DNA of 64,000 bases, from assembly GCA_910576335.1 (NCBI GenBank), contig CAJTIU010000024.1, positions 1 to 64,000 of the forward strand. Direction: 5' to 3'. Positions 1 through 7,297 of this stretch are shown here, one piece after another (positions within the stretch are counted from its first letter, which is position 1; each line of letters begins with the position of its first letter). Source of the DNA: Lachnospiraceae bacterium (GTDB taxonomy: Bacteria > Bacillota > Clostridia > Lachnospirales > Lachnospiraceae). A program made the position numbers and the translations under genes. The notes beneath the pieces are model-generated. The model was not told where the DNA came from and ran no database searches. It saw only the letters and a program-made list of their open reading frames with translations.

Positions 1-36
1 GCAGCTTCTTAACAGCCACCTGAAATAAAAGCTTTG

Positions 37-59
37 AAAAGCCTGCCTTTTTGACAGGC
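37..59 (-). terminator. Putative terminator hairpin
   Basis: Arms at 41-47 and 53-59 pair around a five-base loop, and on the minus strand the stem is followed by four T. It lies downstream of the broken integrase reading frame and may have been its terminator. The T run is short. Confidence 0.4.
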
Positions 60-120
60 CGAATACTTGTACCTAAATTTATCTTTTGATGTTTTTTATT
101 GATGTTCTGTTAAGTGAATA

Positions 121-426
121 TCATAGACTGTCTTGTTTAACGATAGTAGCATATGCCTTTCCTGCTCTCCCGAACTCACAATATTCATTATAGACTTGCT
201 GTACTGTAACACGTACTGTTTTGGATTTTACAACTTGGGAATTGCGCTCCTGCTCTATCATTGTTCGTCTTGCTTTTACTGCGGACGTTTTTGTTTTATA
301 TGGATTTCCTTGCTCATCAAGATTTCGTTTTCGCTCTACTCGTTTATTATTTACAACAATCGCATAGCGGAAACCCCAATATCCATTTTTTAGTTGATAT
401 ACGCCTGTGTCATTAAGTTTTGGCAT
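121..426 (-). pseudogene. Tyrosine integrase, N-terminal fragment (arm-binding part)
   Basis: The 101 residues resemble the N-terminal arm-DNA-binding part of Tn916-type phage/ICE integrases: a start like KLNDTGVYQLKNGYWGFRY and a basic stretch. A well-placed AGGAGGTTAT precedes the ATG at 426. The frame closes after KQDSL, and no SAM-like or catalytic tyrosine domain follows. In a shifted frame upstream of position 120 residues such as DKFRYKYS are readable, which suggests frameshift decay and not a small real protein. The fragment is probably the relic of an element that entered beside the rubrerythrin gene. Confidence 0.7.
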
Positions 427-442
427 TTTGATAACCTCCTGT

Positions 443-460
443 GTGCCATGAAAGTGGCAC
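443..460. repeat. Short inverted repeat upstream of integrase remnant
   Basis: GTGCCA and TGGCAC flank a six-base loop, just beyond the integrase ribosome binding site. It could be a recombinase or regulator binding site. Nothing more can be said. Confidence 0.4.
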
Positions 461-499
461 GCATGAAGATTTTCTTTTAATGATTTCTAGCCAATGTGT

Positions 500-529
500 C
501 ATTAAGAAGTCCTTCAAATGCCTTGCCGT
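500..529 (-). other. Inverted copy of a rubrerythrin 3'-end segment
   Basis: Read on the minus strand, this stretch encodes [11 protein letters not shown]. The plus-strand rubrerythrin remnant encodes the same residues at 613-645, with about 25 of 29 bases identical. Two facing copies of the same gene end about 90 bases apart, next to an integrase start, suggest that this element used the 3' end of a rubrerythrin gene as its attachment site. Confidence 0.5.
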
Positions 530-659
530 GCCTGCCGTTGCTAAGAGAGCGAAGGCTGCGAACCTGGATGCGATCCATGATACAGTTCATGAGATGGCTA
601 GAGATGAGGCCAGACACGGAAAAGCATTCGAGGGACTTCTTAAGAGATACTTCGGCTAA
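530..659 (+). pseudogene. Rubrerythrin / NADH peroxidase-type protein, C-terminal remnant
   Basis: The last roughly 40 residues ([39 protein letters not shown] in overlapping pieces) match the ferritin-like C-terminus of clostridial rubrerythrins. This includes the metal-ligand helix with EMARDEARH. The rest of the protein, including the rubredoxin-like cysteines, is absent. The frame extends upstream to an ATG at 441, but that part does not look like rubrerythrin. The gene was cut at about position 530, at the integration junction. A terminator follows the stop codon. Confidence 0.75.
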
Positions 660-688
660 GATGCAAATCGCGTAATATAAGGGTTTTT

Positions 689-726
689 AAGAGGATGGAC
701 AAGTTGTTGTCTGTCCTCTTTTTTTT
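689..726 (+). terminator. Intrinsic terminator of the rubrerythrin gene
   Basis: AAGAGGATGGACAA pairs with TTGTCTGTCCTCTT (12 of 14 positions) over a short loop and runs into eight T. It starts 30 bases after the stop codon, so it is the original terminator of the truncated gene. Confidence 0.8.
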
Positions 727-1114
727 ACTTTAAACTTTTGGTCAAACAGTATAAAAGGCTGAAAATTTTTAAAATCTCGGCGGAATCTCTATCGAAATTT
801 GTCAAAAAAATCTGTCAGTGCATTAAAAAGTTCAAAAAAACGATCTAAATCTTCTTCACCCATCGCTAAGCTCGAACGGTCAGTGAGATCGCGAGGGTCT
901 TTTCGAAATAATGAGTCGCTTTTTTGAGATCAATAACTCAATCGGGGAACCGACACTTTGCCCTTTCTCCTTTTAACTGAGAAACTGTCACATAATTTCT
1001 TTTAATTTAATTTTATACTTGCATTTTCCTACTATTGGGTATAATATAAATATATAGATAACATAGTTTTAAAAACCACATGTTGAAATATAAAGGTATT
1101 TAGGAGGCGATTTT
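727..1114 (+). promoter_or_regulatory. Non-coding leader region before the hemolysin III gene
   Basis: I see no gene here. A TATAAT at 1040-1045 with a TTGCAT at 1019-1024 (15-base spacer, shorter than ideal) is a plausible promoter. AGGAGGCGA at about 1101-1109 is the ribosome binding site of the next gene. The stretch 838-910 contains short GC-richer segments I cannot assign. Confidence 0.4.
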
Positions 1115-1777
1115 TTGACACAGACAGTAAAACAACACATCAAGGATCCAGGAAGCGCAATTACACATTTTATAGGAATGTTAATGGCAATATTTGCAGC
1201 AGTACCGCTGTTAATAAAGGCTGCCCATGAACCCGGCAGAATATATATCATATCAATTGCTGTATACGCGGCAAGCCTGGTTCTATTATATGCCGCAAGC
1301 ACAACCTATCACACATTTGACCGCTCAGAACATGTAAATACAATCCTCAAGAAGATTGACCACATGATGATCAGCGTGCTGATCGCCGGAAGCTACACTC
1401 CCATCTGTCTTCTCGTACTGAAGGGAAAGCTTGGGACTACACTCCTTTGCATCGTGTGGGGGATCGCAATAGCAGGGATCCTGATTAAGGCATTCTGGGT
1501 ATACTGCCCACGCTGGGTTTCATCCGTGCTTTACATCGGAATGGGATGGACCTGCGTACTGGCCTTCACCCAGATCCTTAACTCCATGTCCCCAGCCGCC
1601 TTCGGCTGGCTTCTGGCAGGCGGGATCATCTACACGGCAGGCGGAGTAATCTATGCATTAAAACTTCCAATCTTCAATAACAGACACAAAAATTTCGGAA
1701 GCCACGAAATCTTCCACCTCTTCGTAATGGGAGGGAGCGCGTGCCACTTCATCGTAATGTACGCTTTCGTACTATAA
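1115..1777 (+). CDS. Hemolysin III / YqfA family membrane protein
   Basis: This 220-residue protein has the hallmarks of the hemolysin III (PAQR-related) family: an early DPGSAITHFIGM motif, STTYH (about residues 67-71), the DH pair in KKIDHMMI, and a C-terminal HEIFHLFVMGGSACHF. About seven hydrophobic segments cover most of it. The start is TTG, because AGGAGG lies eight to nine bases upstream and no ATG fits. Members are integral membrane proteins; the histidines and aspartate probably bind a metal. The haemolytic name is historical and the cellular role is not settled. A REP-like palindrome follows ten bases after the stop. Confidence 0.9.
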   Translation: MTQTVKQHIKDPGSAITHFIGMLMAIFAAVPLLIKAAHEPGRIYIISIAVYAASLVLLYAASTTYHTFDRSEHVNTILKKIDHMMISVLIAGSYTPICLLVLKGKLGTTLLCIVWGIAIAGILIKAFWVYCPRWVSSVLYIGMGWTCVLAFTQILNSMSPAAFGWLLAGGIIYTAGGVIYALKLPIFNNRHKNFGSHEIFHLFVMGGSACHFIVMYAFVL

Positions 1778-1786
1778 AGCAATCAA

Positions 1787-1824
1787 TTGGGGACGGGGCA
1801 TTTTTAAAAATGCCCCGTCCCCAA
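1787..1824. repeat. REP-like palindrome, copy 1
   Basis: A perfect 38-base palindrome: TTGGGGACGGGGCATTTTT followed by its reverse complement. It lies between two convergent genes and overlaps the 3' end of the GIY-YIG gene, whose last residues GTGHF and stop codon it encodes. It could also act as a bidirectional terminator because of the T and A runs at its centre. Confidence 0.95.
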
Positions 1825-2052
1825 CAGCTTTTCTTTTTCTTTTCTGTTCATCTTCTTAATCTCACATTCCCTCTGCATAGCCTGAGTTTTCGTTTCGAAC
1901 TCTTCAACATGCACAAGTCTTACAGGTGTCCTGCCCCTTGTATATCTGGCTCCTTTCCCCGAATTATGCGCCTGTATACGTTTTTCAATATCATTGGTCC
2001 AGCCTGTATAGAAGCTGCCGTCGCTGCACTCCAGTATATATGTATAATTCAT
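1804..2052 (-). CDS. GIY-YIG domain protein (UPF0213 / YhbQ-type)
   Basis: A small 82-residue protein holding a single GIY-YIG endonuclease-like fold: YTYILECSDGSFYTGWTND carries the GIY-YIG-equivalent YIL and YTG, then R at KRIQAHN, and ends with the family KMNRKEKEKL helix. Stand-alone proteins of this size are of uncertain function; nucleic acid processing is inferred from the fold. The final five residues GTGHF and the stop come from REP palindrome copy 1, so the original C-terminus has been replaced. It is transcribed leftward with a second palindrome upstream of its start. Confidence 0.85.
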   Translation of the reverse strand: MNYTYILECSDGSFYTGWTNDIEKRIQAHNSGKGARYTRGRTPVRLVHVEEFETKTQAMQRECEIKKMNRKEKEKLLGTGHF

Positions 2053-2085
2053 TTCTCTTCCTCCGCTTATATTATAAATTACTTT

Positions 2086-2141
2086 CGGGGACAGGGCAAT
2101 ACGAATCTGGGACGGGGCATTTTTAAAAATGCCCCGTCCCC
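2086..2141. repeat. REP-like palindrome, copy 2, with half-site head
   Basis: The core palindrome (GGGACGGGGCATTTTT plus reverse complement) occupies 2109-2140. About 20 bases before it lies the head CGGGGACAGGGCAAT, an imperfect extra half-site that recurs in copies 3, 6 and 8. It is in the short gap between the GIY-YIG start and the spoIIQ stop. Confidence 0.9.
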
Positions 2142-2143
2142 AA

Positions 2144-2890
2144 TTATTCTAAATATTCCGCCGGATTTACTGGCTGTCCATCCTTTCTCATTTCGAAATA
2201 TACATTACAGCCTTCCACGCTGTAGTATTTTGTAGGCTGGCTCACATATCCAAGGACGGTTTTTGCTTCCACCCAGTCTCCAACCTTTACCGGAACTTCT
2301 TTTAACTGCCCGTAAAATAGCTCATAGCCATTTCCAAGATCCACATTGACTGTTGTCCCTGTCTCTGCTGTTACATCAATTGATTTTACTGTCCCAGGTG
2401 CACCGCAGATTACCTGGTCGCCTTCTGCCCCGGAGATTATGACTGCCGGATTGTACTTATACTGGTCCAGGGTCGAAAAGTACACTGTCTTATCCATGCT
2501 GTAGTTAAGGATAATTGCTCCATTTACAGGCCAGAGAAGCTTACTTTCGCTGTCAAAATATGGTGCTGTCCATGTCTCTGCTGTATTCTGCATACTGACA
2601 ATGGTTTCCTCTTCGCCATCCGAGCCCTCCGGCACCTTTTTTTCTTTCTTCTTTTCTTCGGGCTCTTTTTTCGTGTTAATCACGATATCATCCGCCCCTG
2701 TACTTGTCTCTTCACTGTCTTCTTTTGTCTCCTCCTCCAGCTGTTTCTTTGCCTGTGCCAGTTTCTCTTCCCGTTGAGATTCCCTGTAATCTTGAAAGGT
2801 ATATGTTCCAACTATTGCAATTGCTGCCACAAAGCATAAAACTGCTGCGACGCTAGCCCCCTTCTTTTTTGGCTTTTGTCTTTGTTTCAT
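2144..2890 (-). CDS. spoIIQ: SpoIIQ-like sporulation protein, degenerate M23 (LytM) domain
   Basis: The 248-residue protein has a basic N-terminus, one membrane segment (about residues 12-30), a charged Glu/Lys-rich linker, and a C-terminal LytM/M23 domain from about residue 110. WPVNGAIILNYSMDKTVYF and the closing YFEMRKDGQPVNPAEYL are typical of SpoIIQ. The catalytic positions look lost: the usual H-x-x-x-D, Y-A-H-L and H-x-H motifs read LNYSMDK, FYGQL and NVYFEM. It therefore probably has a structural role, in the forespore-mother cell channel with SpoIIIAH. It follows spoIID on the same strand, the usual gene order. Confidence 0.85.
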   Translation of the reverse strand: MKQRQKPKKKGASVAAVLCFVAAIAIVGTYTFQDYRESQREEKLAQAKKQLEEETKEDSEETSTGADDIVINTKKEPEEKKKEKKVPEGSDGEEETIVSMQNTAETWTAPYFDSESKLLWPVNGAIILNYSMDKTVYFSTLDQYKYNPAVIISGAEGDQVICGAPGTVKSIDVTAETGTTVNVDLGNGYELFYGQLKEVPVKVGDWVEAKTVLGYVSQPTKYYSVEGCNVYFEMRKDGQPVNPAEYLE

Positions 2891-2962
2891 ATTATCACCA
2901 CCTCTGACTTTATTTTTGCCAGATAGTGATATCCTTATTCCTTCTTTTACGCTTTATTTCAA

Positions 2963-3020
2963 TTGGGGACAGGGTAATATGAATTTGGGACGGGGCATTT
3001 TTAAAAATGCCCCGTCCCAA
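2963..3020. repeat. REP-like palindrome, copy 3, with half-site head
   Basis: The head TTGGGGACAGGGTAATATGA begins at 2963 and is followed by the perfect 36-base core at 2985-3020. It sits between spoIID and spoIIQ inside what should be one transcription unit, and ends just two bases before the spoIID stop codon. Confidence 0.95.
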
Positions 3021-3022
3021 AC

Positions 3023-3898
3023 TTATACAATATCGGCTACTTCTTTCAATTCTGTCCCCTCAAAAAAGTATGCCAGTACTGTTGCCGCATCTGCTCCGTC
3101 TTTTGCCATTTCATTTGCGGTGTACTGGCTCATGCCGAGACCATGGCCAACGCCTCTTGTTGTAATACGCAGTTTTCCGTTATATTTCTGGAAGGTAAAG
3201 CAGCTTGATGCCAGGTGATGGGTGCTGCGGAATTCTTCGCCGCTTATGGATTCGTTGCCGACACGCACAGTGAGTACATACCCGGCGGTATCGCATTCTG
3301 TTATTTCTGCATCCATATCGTCCAGTGTGACGGTCTGGATCTGTTCCTTTGCCTCTATGTCTAATGGACAATCCACGATCTTAAGGTAGGGGTATCCATC
3401 ATTTCCGAGTGCTTCTTTTCCATCTCTTGTGCTTCCGTTGCTTAGCCGGAAGAAGGAGGTTTTTGCAGGATTTCCTTCATATGTCAGTATTTGTCCTTCT
3501 GTTTCCTGCCATACACGCTGAAATTTGTTATAATTTGCAGAGGTTTTTACGGCTCCCCACGCTTCCTCCATCTGTTCTCTTGTCCAAAAGCCTTCTTCTA
3601 GCTCTGCGTCCTGTCCACCTTCCTTTAGGCGTGCATAGACTTCTGTTCTAACAAGTATTGCCTGCGCCTTCAGCGCCTCTATCTTATAATCAGCCGGAAT
3701 TTCTTTTGCAAGTATCCCGATACAGTATTCTTCCATCGAAATCTCGATTATCCCTGCGTCTGTTTTTACCTTTACATGAGCCGTATTGATATTGGATGAG
3801 GACGCCATGCTTGGCCCATTTATAAATGCAGTAATAATGTAAGGTAATAATACTATGATTGTAAGATAGCATAGATATGTCTTGAATTTCTGCCGCAT
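3023..3898 (-). CDS. spoIID: Stage II sporulation protein D (SpoIID lytic transglycosylase)
   Basis: The 291-residue protein has an N-terminal membrane anchor (about residues 8-26) and the SpoIID/LytB domain: EEYCIGILAKEIPADYKIEALKAQA (about residues 56-80, with the conserved glutamate in AKE) and the C-terminal GVGHGLGMSQY. SpoIID cleaves glycan strands during forespore engulfment, working with SpoIIM and SpoIIP. The start has AGGTTATTTTT upstream. The next gene downstream is spoIIQ, which matches the B. subtilis and clostridial arrangement. A palindromic repeat lies directly after its stop. Confidence 0.92.
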   Translation of the reverse strand: MRQKFKTYLCYLTIIVLLPYIITAFINGPSMASSSNINTAHVKVKTDAGIIEISMEEYCIGILAKEIPADYKIEALKAQAILVRTEVYARLKEGGQDAELEEGFWTREQMEEAWGAVKTSANYNKFQRVWQETEGQILTYEGNPAKTSFFRLSNGSTRDGKEALGNDGYPYLKIVDCPLDIEAKEQIQTVTLDDMDAEITECDTAGYVLTVRVGNESISGEEFRSTHHLASSCFTFQKYNGKLRITTRGVGHGLGMSQYTANEMAKDGADAATVLAYFFEGTELKEVADIV

Positions 3899-4094
3899 AA
3901 AAATAACCTCCCATACATTCTATGAGAGATTATTTCTGTTTATGCATATTCTGATACATTGATTGCTGCGCTGCCTTCCTCCGCCTTGCAGAATGACGAT
4001 ATATATCAGCGCAATTATGCTGTGCGCCAAATAAATCTGCCGCGCAGCATAACATGATGCGCACAGCCGCATAAGAAAGTATTCCGCTTTGCGG

Positions 4095-4143
4095 CTGGCG
4101 CGGTACTCACGGCAGATTTCATCGGTCGCGAGTACCGCGCCAG
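4095..4143. repeat. Long hairpin downstream of the fructose operon
   Basis: Two perfect 14-base arms (CTGGCGCGGTACTC and its reverse complement) are separated by 21 bases, starting ten bases after the DeoR gene stop on the minus strand. There is no T run, so it may be an mRNA 3'-end stabiliser or a factor-dependent stop site. Smaller inverted repeats lie at 4020-4060 and 4084-4094. Confidence 0.6.
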
Positions 4144-4152
4144 TGCTCCAGC

Positions 4153-4902
4153 CTATTCAGCCATGCAGATGAAAATATTCCCGCTGTCTTCATACCCACA
4201 GCTTTTTTTCTCTGTGAGAAACCGGGTGCTGGTAAATGGTGCAAATGTCACTGCACTCACCTTCCCAAATTTTGAACTGTCACAAAGCACATAGCTTTCT
4301 TTGCACTGCTCCATAGCAGTACGCTTTACCATAGCTTCATTTGCGTCAGGCGTAGTGCAGCCGCTCCGCTTCGTCACGCCATTTGTACCGAAGAATCCCT
4401 TTGTAAAATGATAGCTCTGCAGTGTCTGCATTGCCTGGTTTCCCACGACTGCCTCCGTGGAGGCCTTCAGCTCTCCGCCCACAAGCAGCACCTTCATTCC
4501 CAGCAGGGCAAGCCTCTGGGCATGGGCGACTGCATTGGTCACGAACGTTGCGCTGCGCTCTTCGATATAGTCAATCATGCGTGCCGTTGTTGTTCCCGCA
4601 TCAATATACACAAAATCCTCAGGTTCAATCATGGAGGCCGCATATTTTGCAATCACTCTCTTTTCCTCACGGTTCAGATCACTCTTCTGAGCGACTGTAT
4701 ATTCGTGGGCTGATATCTTCTGCTCCGATGCCACTGCCCCTCCGAATACCTTCGTAAGCTTTCCCTCCCTGTCCAGAGCAGTAATATCCCTGCGAACCGT
4801 AGATTCTGATGTGGCAAGAAGGGCACTCCCCTCTGCCACGGTAATGCTTCCTTTTTCCTCCAGGAGCTTAAGAAGCAGCTCCTGACGCTGTTTTGTTAAC
4901 AT
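4153..4902 (-). CDS. fruR: DeoR-family regulator of the fructose operon
   Basis: The 249 residues have a DeoR winged helix at the N-terminus (residues 1-55, with ESTVRRDITALDREGKL and the KVFGGA wing) and a DeoR C-terminal sensor domain (about 75-235) with the usual sugar-phosphate pocket features DAGTTT, TNA and GGEL. It is the last gene of the fruK-fruA-ptsH-ptsI operon; its ATG directly follows the ptsI stop codon. Such regulators usually repress until fructose-1-phosphate binds. Having the regulator last, not first, is less common. The gene symbol rests on context. Confidence 0.85.
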   Translation of the reverse strand: MLTKQRQELLLKLLEEKGSITVAEGSALLATSESTVRRDITALDREGKLTKVFGGAVASEQKISAHEYTVAQKSDLNREEKRVIAKYAASMIEPEDFVYIDAGTTTARMIDYIEERSATFVTNAVAHAQRLALLGMKVLLVGGELKASTEAVVGNQAMQTLQSYHFTKGFFGTNGVTKRSGCTTPDANEAMVKRTAMEQCKESYVLCDSSKFGKVSAVTFAPFTSTRFLTEKKSCGYEDSGNIFICMAE

Positions 4903-6546
4903 TTATCTCCCTGCCTTGTACTCTCCTACATTGGTCTCCAGTACAATCTTACGGATTGGAAGAATGCTTCCCGGCGACACAGACAGTTCATCCACGCCCA
5001 TAGCAAGGAATTCCTGCGTAAGTGTCTGGTCCGCGCCAAGCTCGCCGCAGATGCCCGCCCAGATACCTGCCTTGTGGGCATTCTCCACAACAGTGGAAAT
5101 CATGCGCAGGACTGCAGGGTGGTGTGAGTCGTAGAACTCGTCGAGTTTCGTATTCTGACGGTCAATAGCCAGTGTGTACTGGGTCAGGTCATTTGTCCCA
5201 ATACTAAAGAAATCCACTTCCTCCGCCAACAGATCACTGATTACCGCCGCTGCTGGCGTCTCAATCATAATTCCCTGCTCCGGCTCGCCAAATGGTGTCT
5301 TGTGCGCAGTAAGTTCTGCCTTCACCTCGGCTACAATCTCCTTAATCCTCTTAATCTCCTGAACACTTGTAATCATAGGATACATAATCGCTATTTTACC
5401 AAAGGCGCTGGCCCTGAACAACGCACGAAGCTGTGTCTTGAACACCTCCGGCCGAATCAGGCAGATACGAATCGCACGGCATCCGAGAGCCGGATTCTCC
5501 TCGTGCTCCATCTCAAAATAATCGCACTGCTTATCAGCTCCGATATCAAGGGTACGGATAATGACCCGCTTTCCTGCCATTGTCTCCGCTGCCTGTCTGT
5601 AGATTTGGAACTGTTCCTCCTCAGTCGGATACTGATCTCTCTCCAGGTAAATAAATTCGCTCCGGAAGAGCCCGATACCGCCCGCATCATTCTGCATCAC
5701 CATAGCCAGGTCTTTGATGTTTCCAATGTTAGCATACAACATCAGCTTCTGCCCGTCAAGGGTTACATTTTCCCTTCCTTTTAATGTCTGGAGCAGTTCC
5801 TTTTTGTGAAGCTCCTCTTCCTTTCTTTCCTTCATCTTTGCCAGCGTCTGCTCGTCAGGATCCACATAAATGACGCCCGTACTTCCATCCACGATGCCCG
5901 TCTTTCCATCTACCGAATCGTCCAGCGGAAGCTTTGTCCCCACAAGTGCCGGAATCTCCATCATCCTTGCCAGGATCGCTGTGTGGGAATTCGTAGATCC
6001 GTGGACTGTCACAAAGGACAGCACCATCTCCTTGTCAAGCTGCACGGTCTCTGACGGCGCCAGGTCATCCGCCACGATAATCACCGGTTCTTCTTCTGCT
6101 GTCATACCGCTGCCGCTTCCGGTTAATATAGTAAGAAGTCTTTCGGAAATATCCTTGACATCCGCCGCTCTCTCCCGCATGTAGTCATCATCCATTGCGG
6201 CAAACATCCGTGAAAAATTATCCCCGGTCGCTGCAACGGCATATTCCACATTAACCTCCTGGCTACGCACAATATTTTCCACTGACTCATTATAATCAAG
6301 ATCCTCAAGCATCATCTGATGCACCTCAAAAATAGCGGCATTGGCCTCGCCGACTTCCTTAAGAGCCTTGTCATACAGCCTCTGAAGCTGCTCTGCCGCC
6401 TTCTCTTTAGCCGCTTCATACCTGGCAAGCTCTGCCCCGGTGTCGGAAATCTTCGTACGCTTTACCTGCTGCTCACCCTTCTTATATACACTGATTTTAC
6501 CAATCGCTATTCCGCTGAATACGCTTTTACCATTATATACTTTCAT
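4903..6546 (-). CDS. ptsI: PTS enzyme I (phosphoenolpyruvate-protein phosphotransferase)
   Basis: A full-length 547-residue enzyme I. It takes phosphate from PEP onto a histidine in HGSTNSHTAILAR (about residue 190) and passes it to HPr. The TIM-barrel half shows GGIGLFRSEFIYL, the Mg/PEP site FFSIGTNDLTQYTLA, and the active cysteine in AGICGELGAD near the C-terminus. It lies between the HPr gene (343 bases upstream) and the DeoR regulator. Together with HPr and the EIIABC it would supply the whole fructose phosphorelay from one operon. Confidence 0.95.
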   Translation of the reverse strand: MKVYNGKSVFSGIAIGKISVYKKGEQQVKRTKISDTGAELARYEAAKEKAAEQLQRLYDKALKEVGEANAAIFEVHQMMLEDLDYNESVENIVRSQEVNVEYAVAATGDNFSRMFAAMDDDYMRERAADVKDISERLLTILTGSGSGMTAEEEPVIIVADDLAPSETVQLDKEMVLSFVTVHGSTNSHTAILARMMEIPALVGTKLPLDDSVDGKTGIVDGSTGVIYVDPDEQTLAKMKERKEEELHKKELLQTLKGRENVTLDGQKLMLYANIGNIKDLAMVMQNDAGGIGLFRSEFIYLERDQYPTEEEQFQIYRQAAETMAGKRVIIRTLDIGADKQCDYFEMEHEENPALGCRAIRICLIRPEVFKTQLRALFRASAFGKIAIMYPMITSVQEIKRIKEIVAEVKAELTAHKTPFGEPEQGIMIETPAAAVISDLLAEEVDFFSIGTNDLTQYTLAIDRQNTKLDEFYDSHHPAVLRMISTVVENAHKAGIWAGICGELGADQTLTQEFLAMGVDELSVSPGSILPIRKIVLETNVGEYKAGR

Positions 6547-6889
6547 GTCTCATCTCCACCTAAATCCCAGTAAGGACAGTCTGCTGTGCCATCCTCACCA
6601 CATTTCCCATGTTCATCTTATCACCGGTTTATTCCTGCATTATATTCTTACGGAATGCGCAGCTTACGCGCATTCCTGACCCGTGAATCAATGTCATTAA
6701 CTTAAACCGCTACAATGCATATCTTACAATCAAAACATACGGAAATATGCGGTTTGTCAGGTTCGTTTTATGACAGCGATTCCTTAAGTGAATGACATTG
6801 CCCGTGAATAGTAACGTTTATTCTTCGTTACGATCTTACGGCTCATCAATTCGCACAAGCTGCGCATTCCATCTGCCGGCTCGTTATAC
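6547..6889 (-). promoter_or_regulatory. Structured intergenic region between HPr and ptsI genes
   Basis: No gene is visible. A hairpin GGAATGCGC / GCGCATTCC lies at 6653-6677. A second pair, CAATGTCATTAACTTAA at 6689-6705, is complementary to 6785-6801 in 16 of 17 positions and would enclose about 80 bases. GTAACG / CGTTAC lies at 6814-6835. These structures could adjust the HPr:EI ratio by partial termination or RNA processing, or belong to a small RNA. Confidence 0.45.
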
Positions 6890-7147
6890 CTACAGATTTT
6901 CCTGCATAAATTTGCTGATTGCCTCGTATGCCGCATCCTCATCCTCGCCGTCAAATGTCAGAACGACCTCCTCGCCCTTCTTTGCGCCAAGGCTCATAAC
7001 ACCCATGATGCCCTTGCAGTCAACCGTCTTTGCACCCTTTGTCATCTTAACAGAACTTCCAAATCCCTTTACTGCCTTTACAAGAAGGCCTGCCGGACGT
7101 GCGTGAATTCCCATCTCGTCTGTGATTACATACTTAAATTCTTTCAT
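6890..7147 (-). CDS. ptsH: HPr-family phosphocarrier lacking the regulatory serine
   Basis: An 85-residue HPr. The phosphorylated histidine is His15 in MGIHARPAG. The second conserved block reads KGIMGVMSLG where Firmicute HPr normally has KSIMGVMSLG, so residue 46 is glycine. HPr kinase therefore could not phosphorylate it, and it should not serve as a CcpA co-repressor. It looks like a transport-dedicated HPr. It lies between fruA and ptsI, and GGAGGAATAAAAA provides a strong ribosome binding site. Confidence 0.93.
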   Translation of the reverse strand: MKEFKYVITDEMGIHARPAGLLVKAVKGFGSSVKMTKGAKTVDCKGIMGVMSLGAKKGEEVVLTFDGEDEDAAYEAISKFMQENL

Positions 7148-7297
7148 TTTTTATTCCTCCATTTTCTTAGAAATTTTTTTATTTCATATGACAGGCTCGC
7201 TGTATCACGCACCTCTCATATAAGTAACCTTTTCTGCAGATCTGCACATTCACATAAACCGCATTCACATAAACTGTGAAGGTATGGAACGCTGCAA

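Noticed and set aside
838..915. A structured RNA in the region before the hemolysin III gene
   Set aside because: Some complementary segments exist, but no stable consistent stem or known riboswitch motif can be made out.
1741..2235. Long plus-strand frame across the GIY-YIG gene and two palindromes
   Set aside because: It is antisense to the GIY-YIG gene, passes through both palindromes and resembles no protein family.
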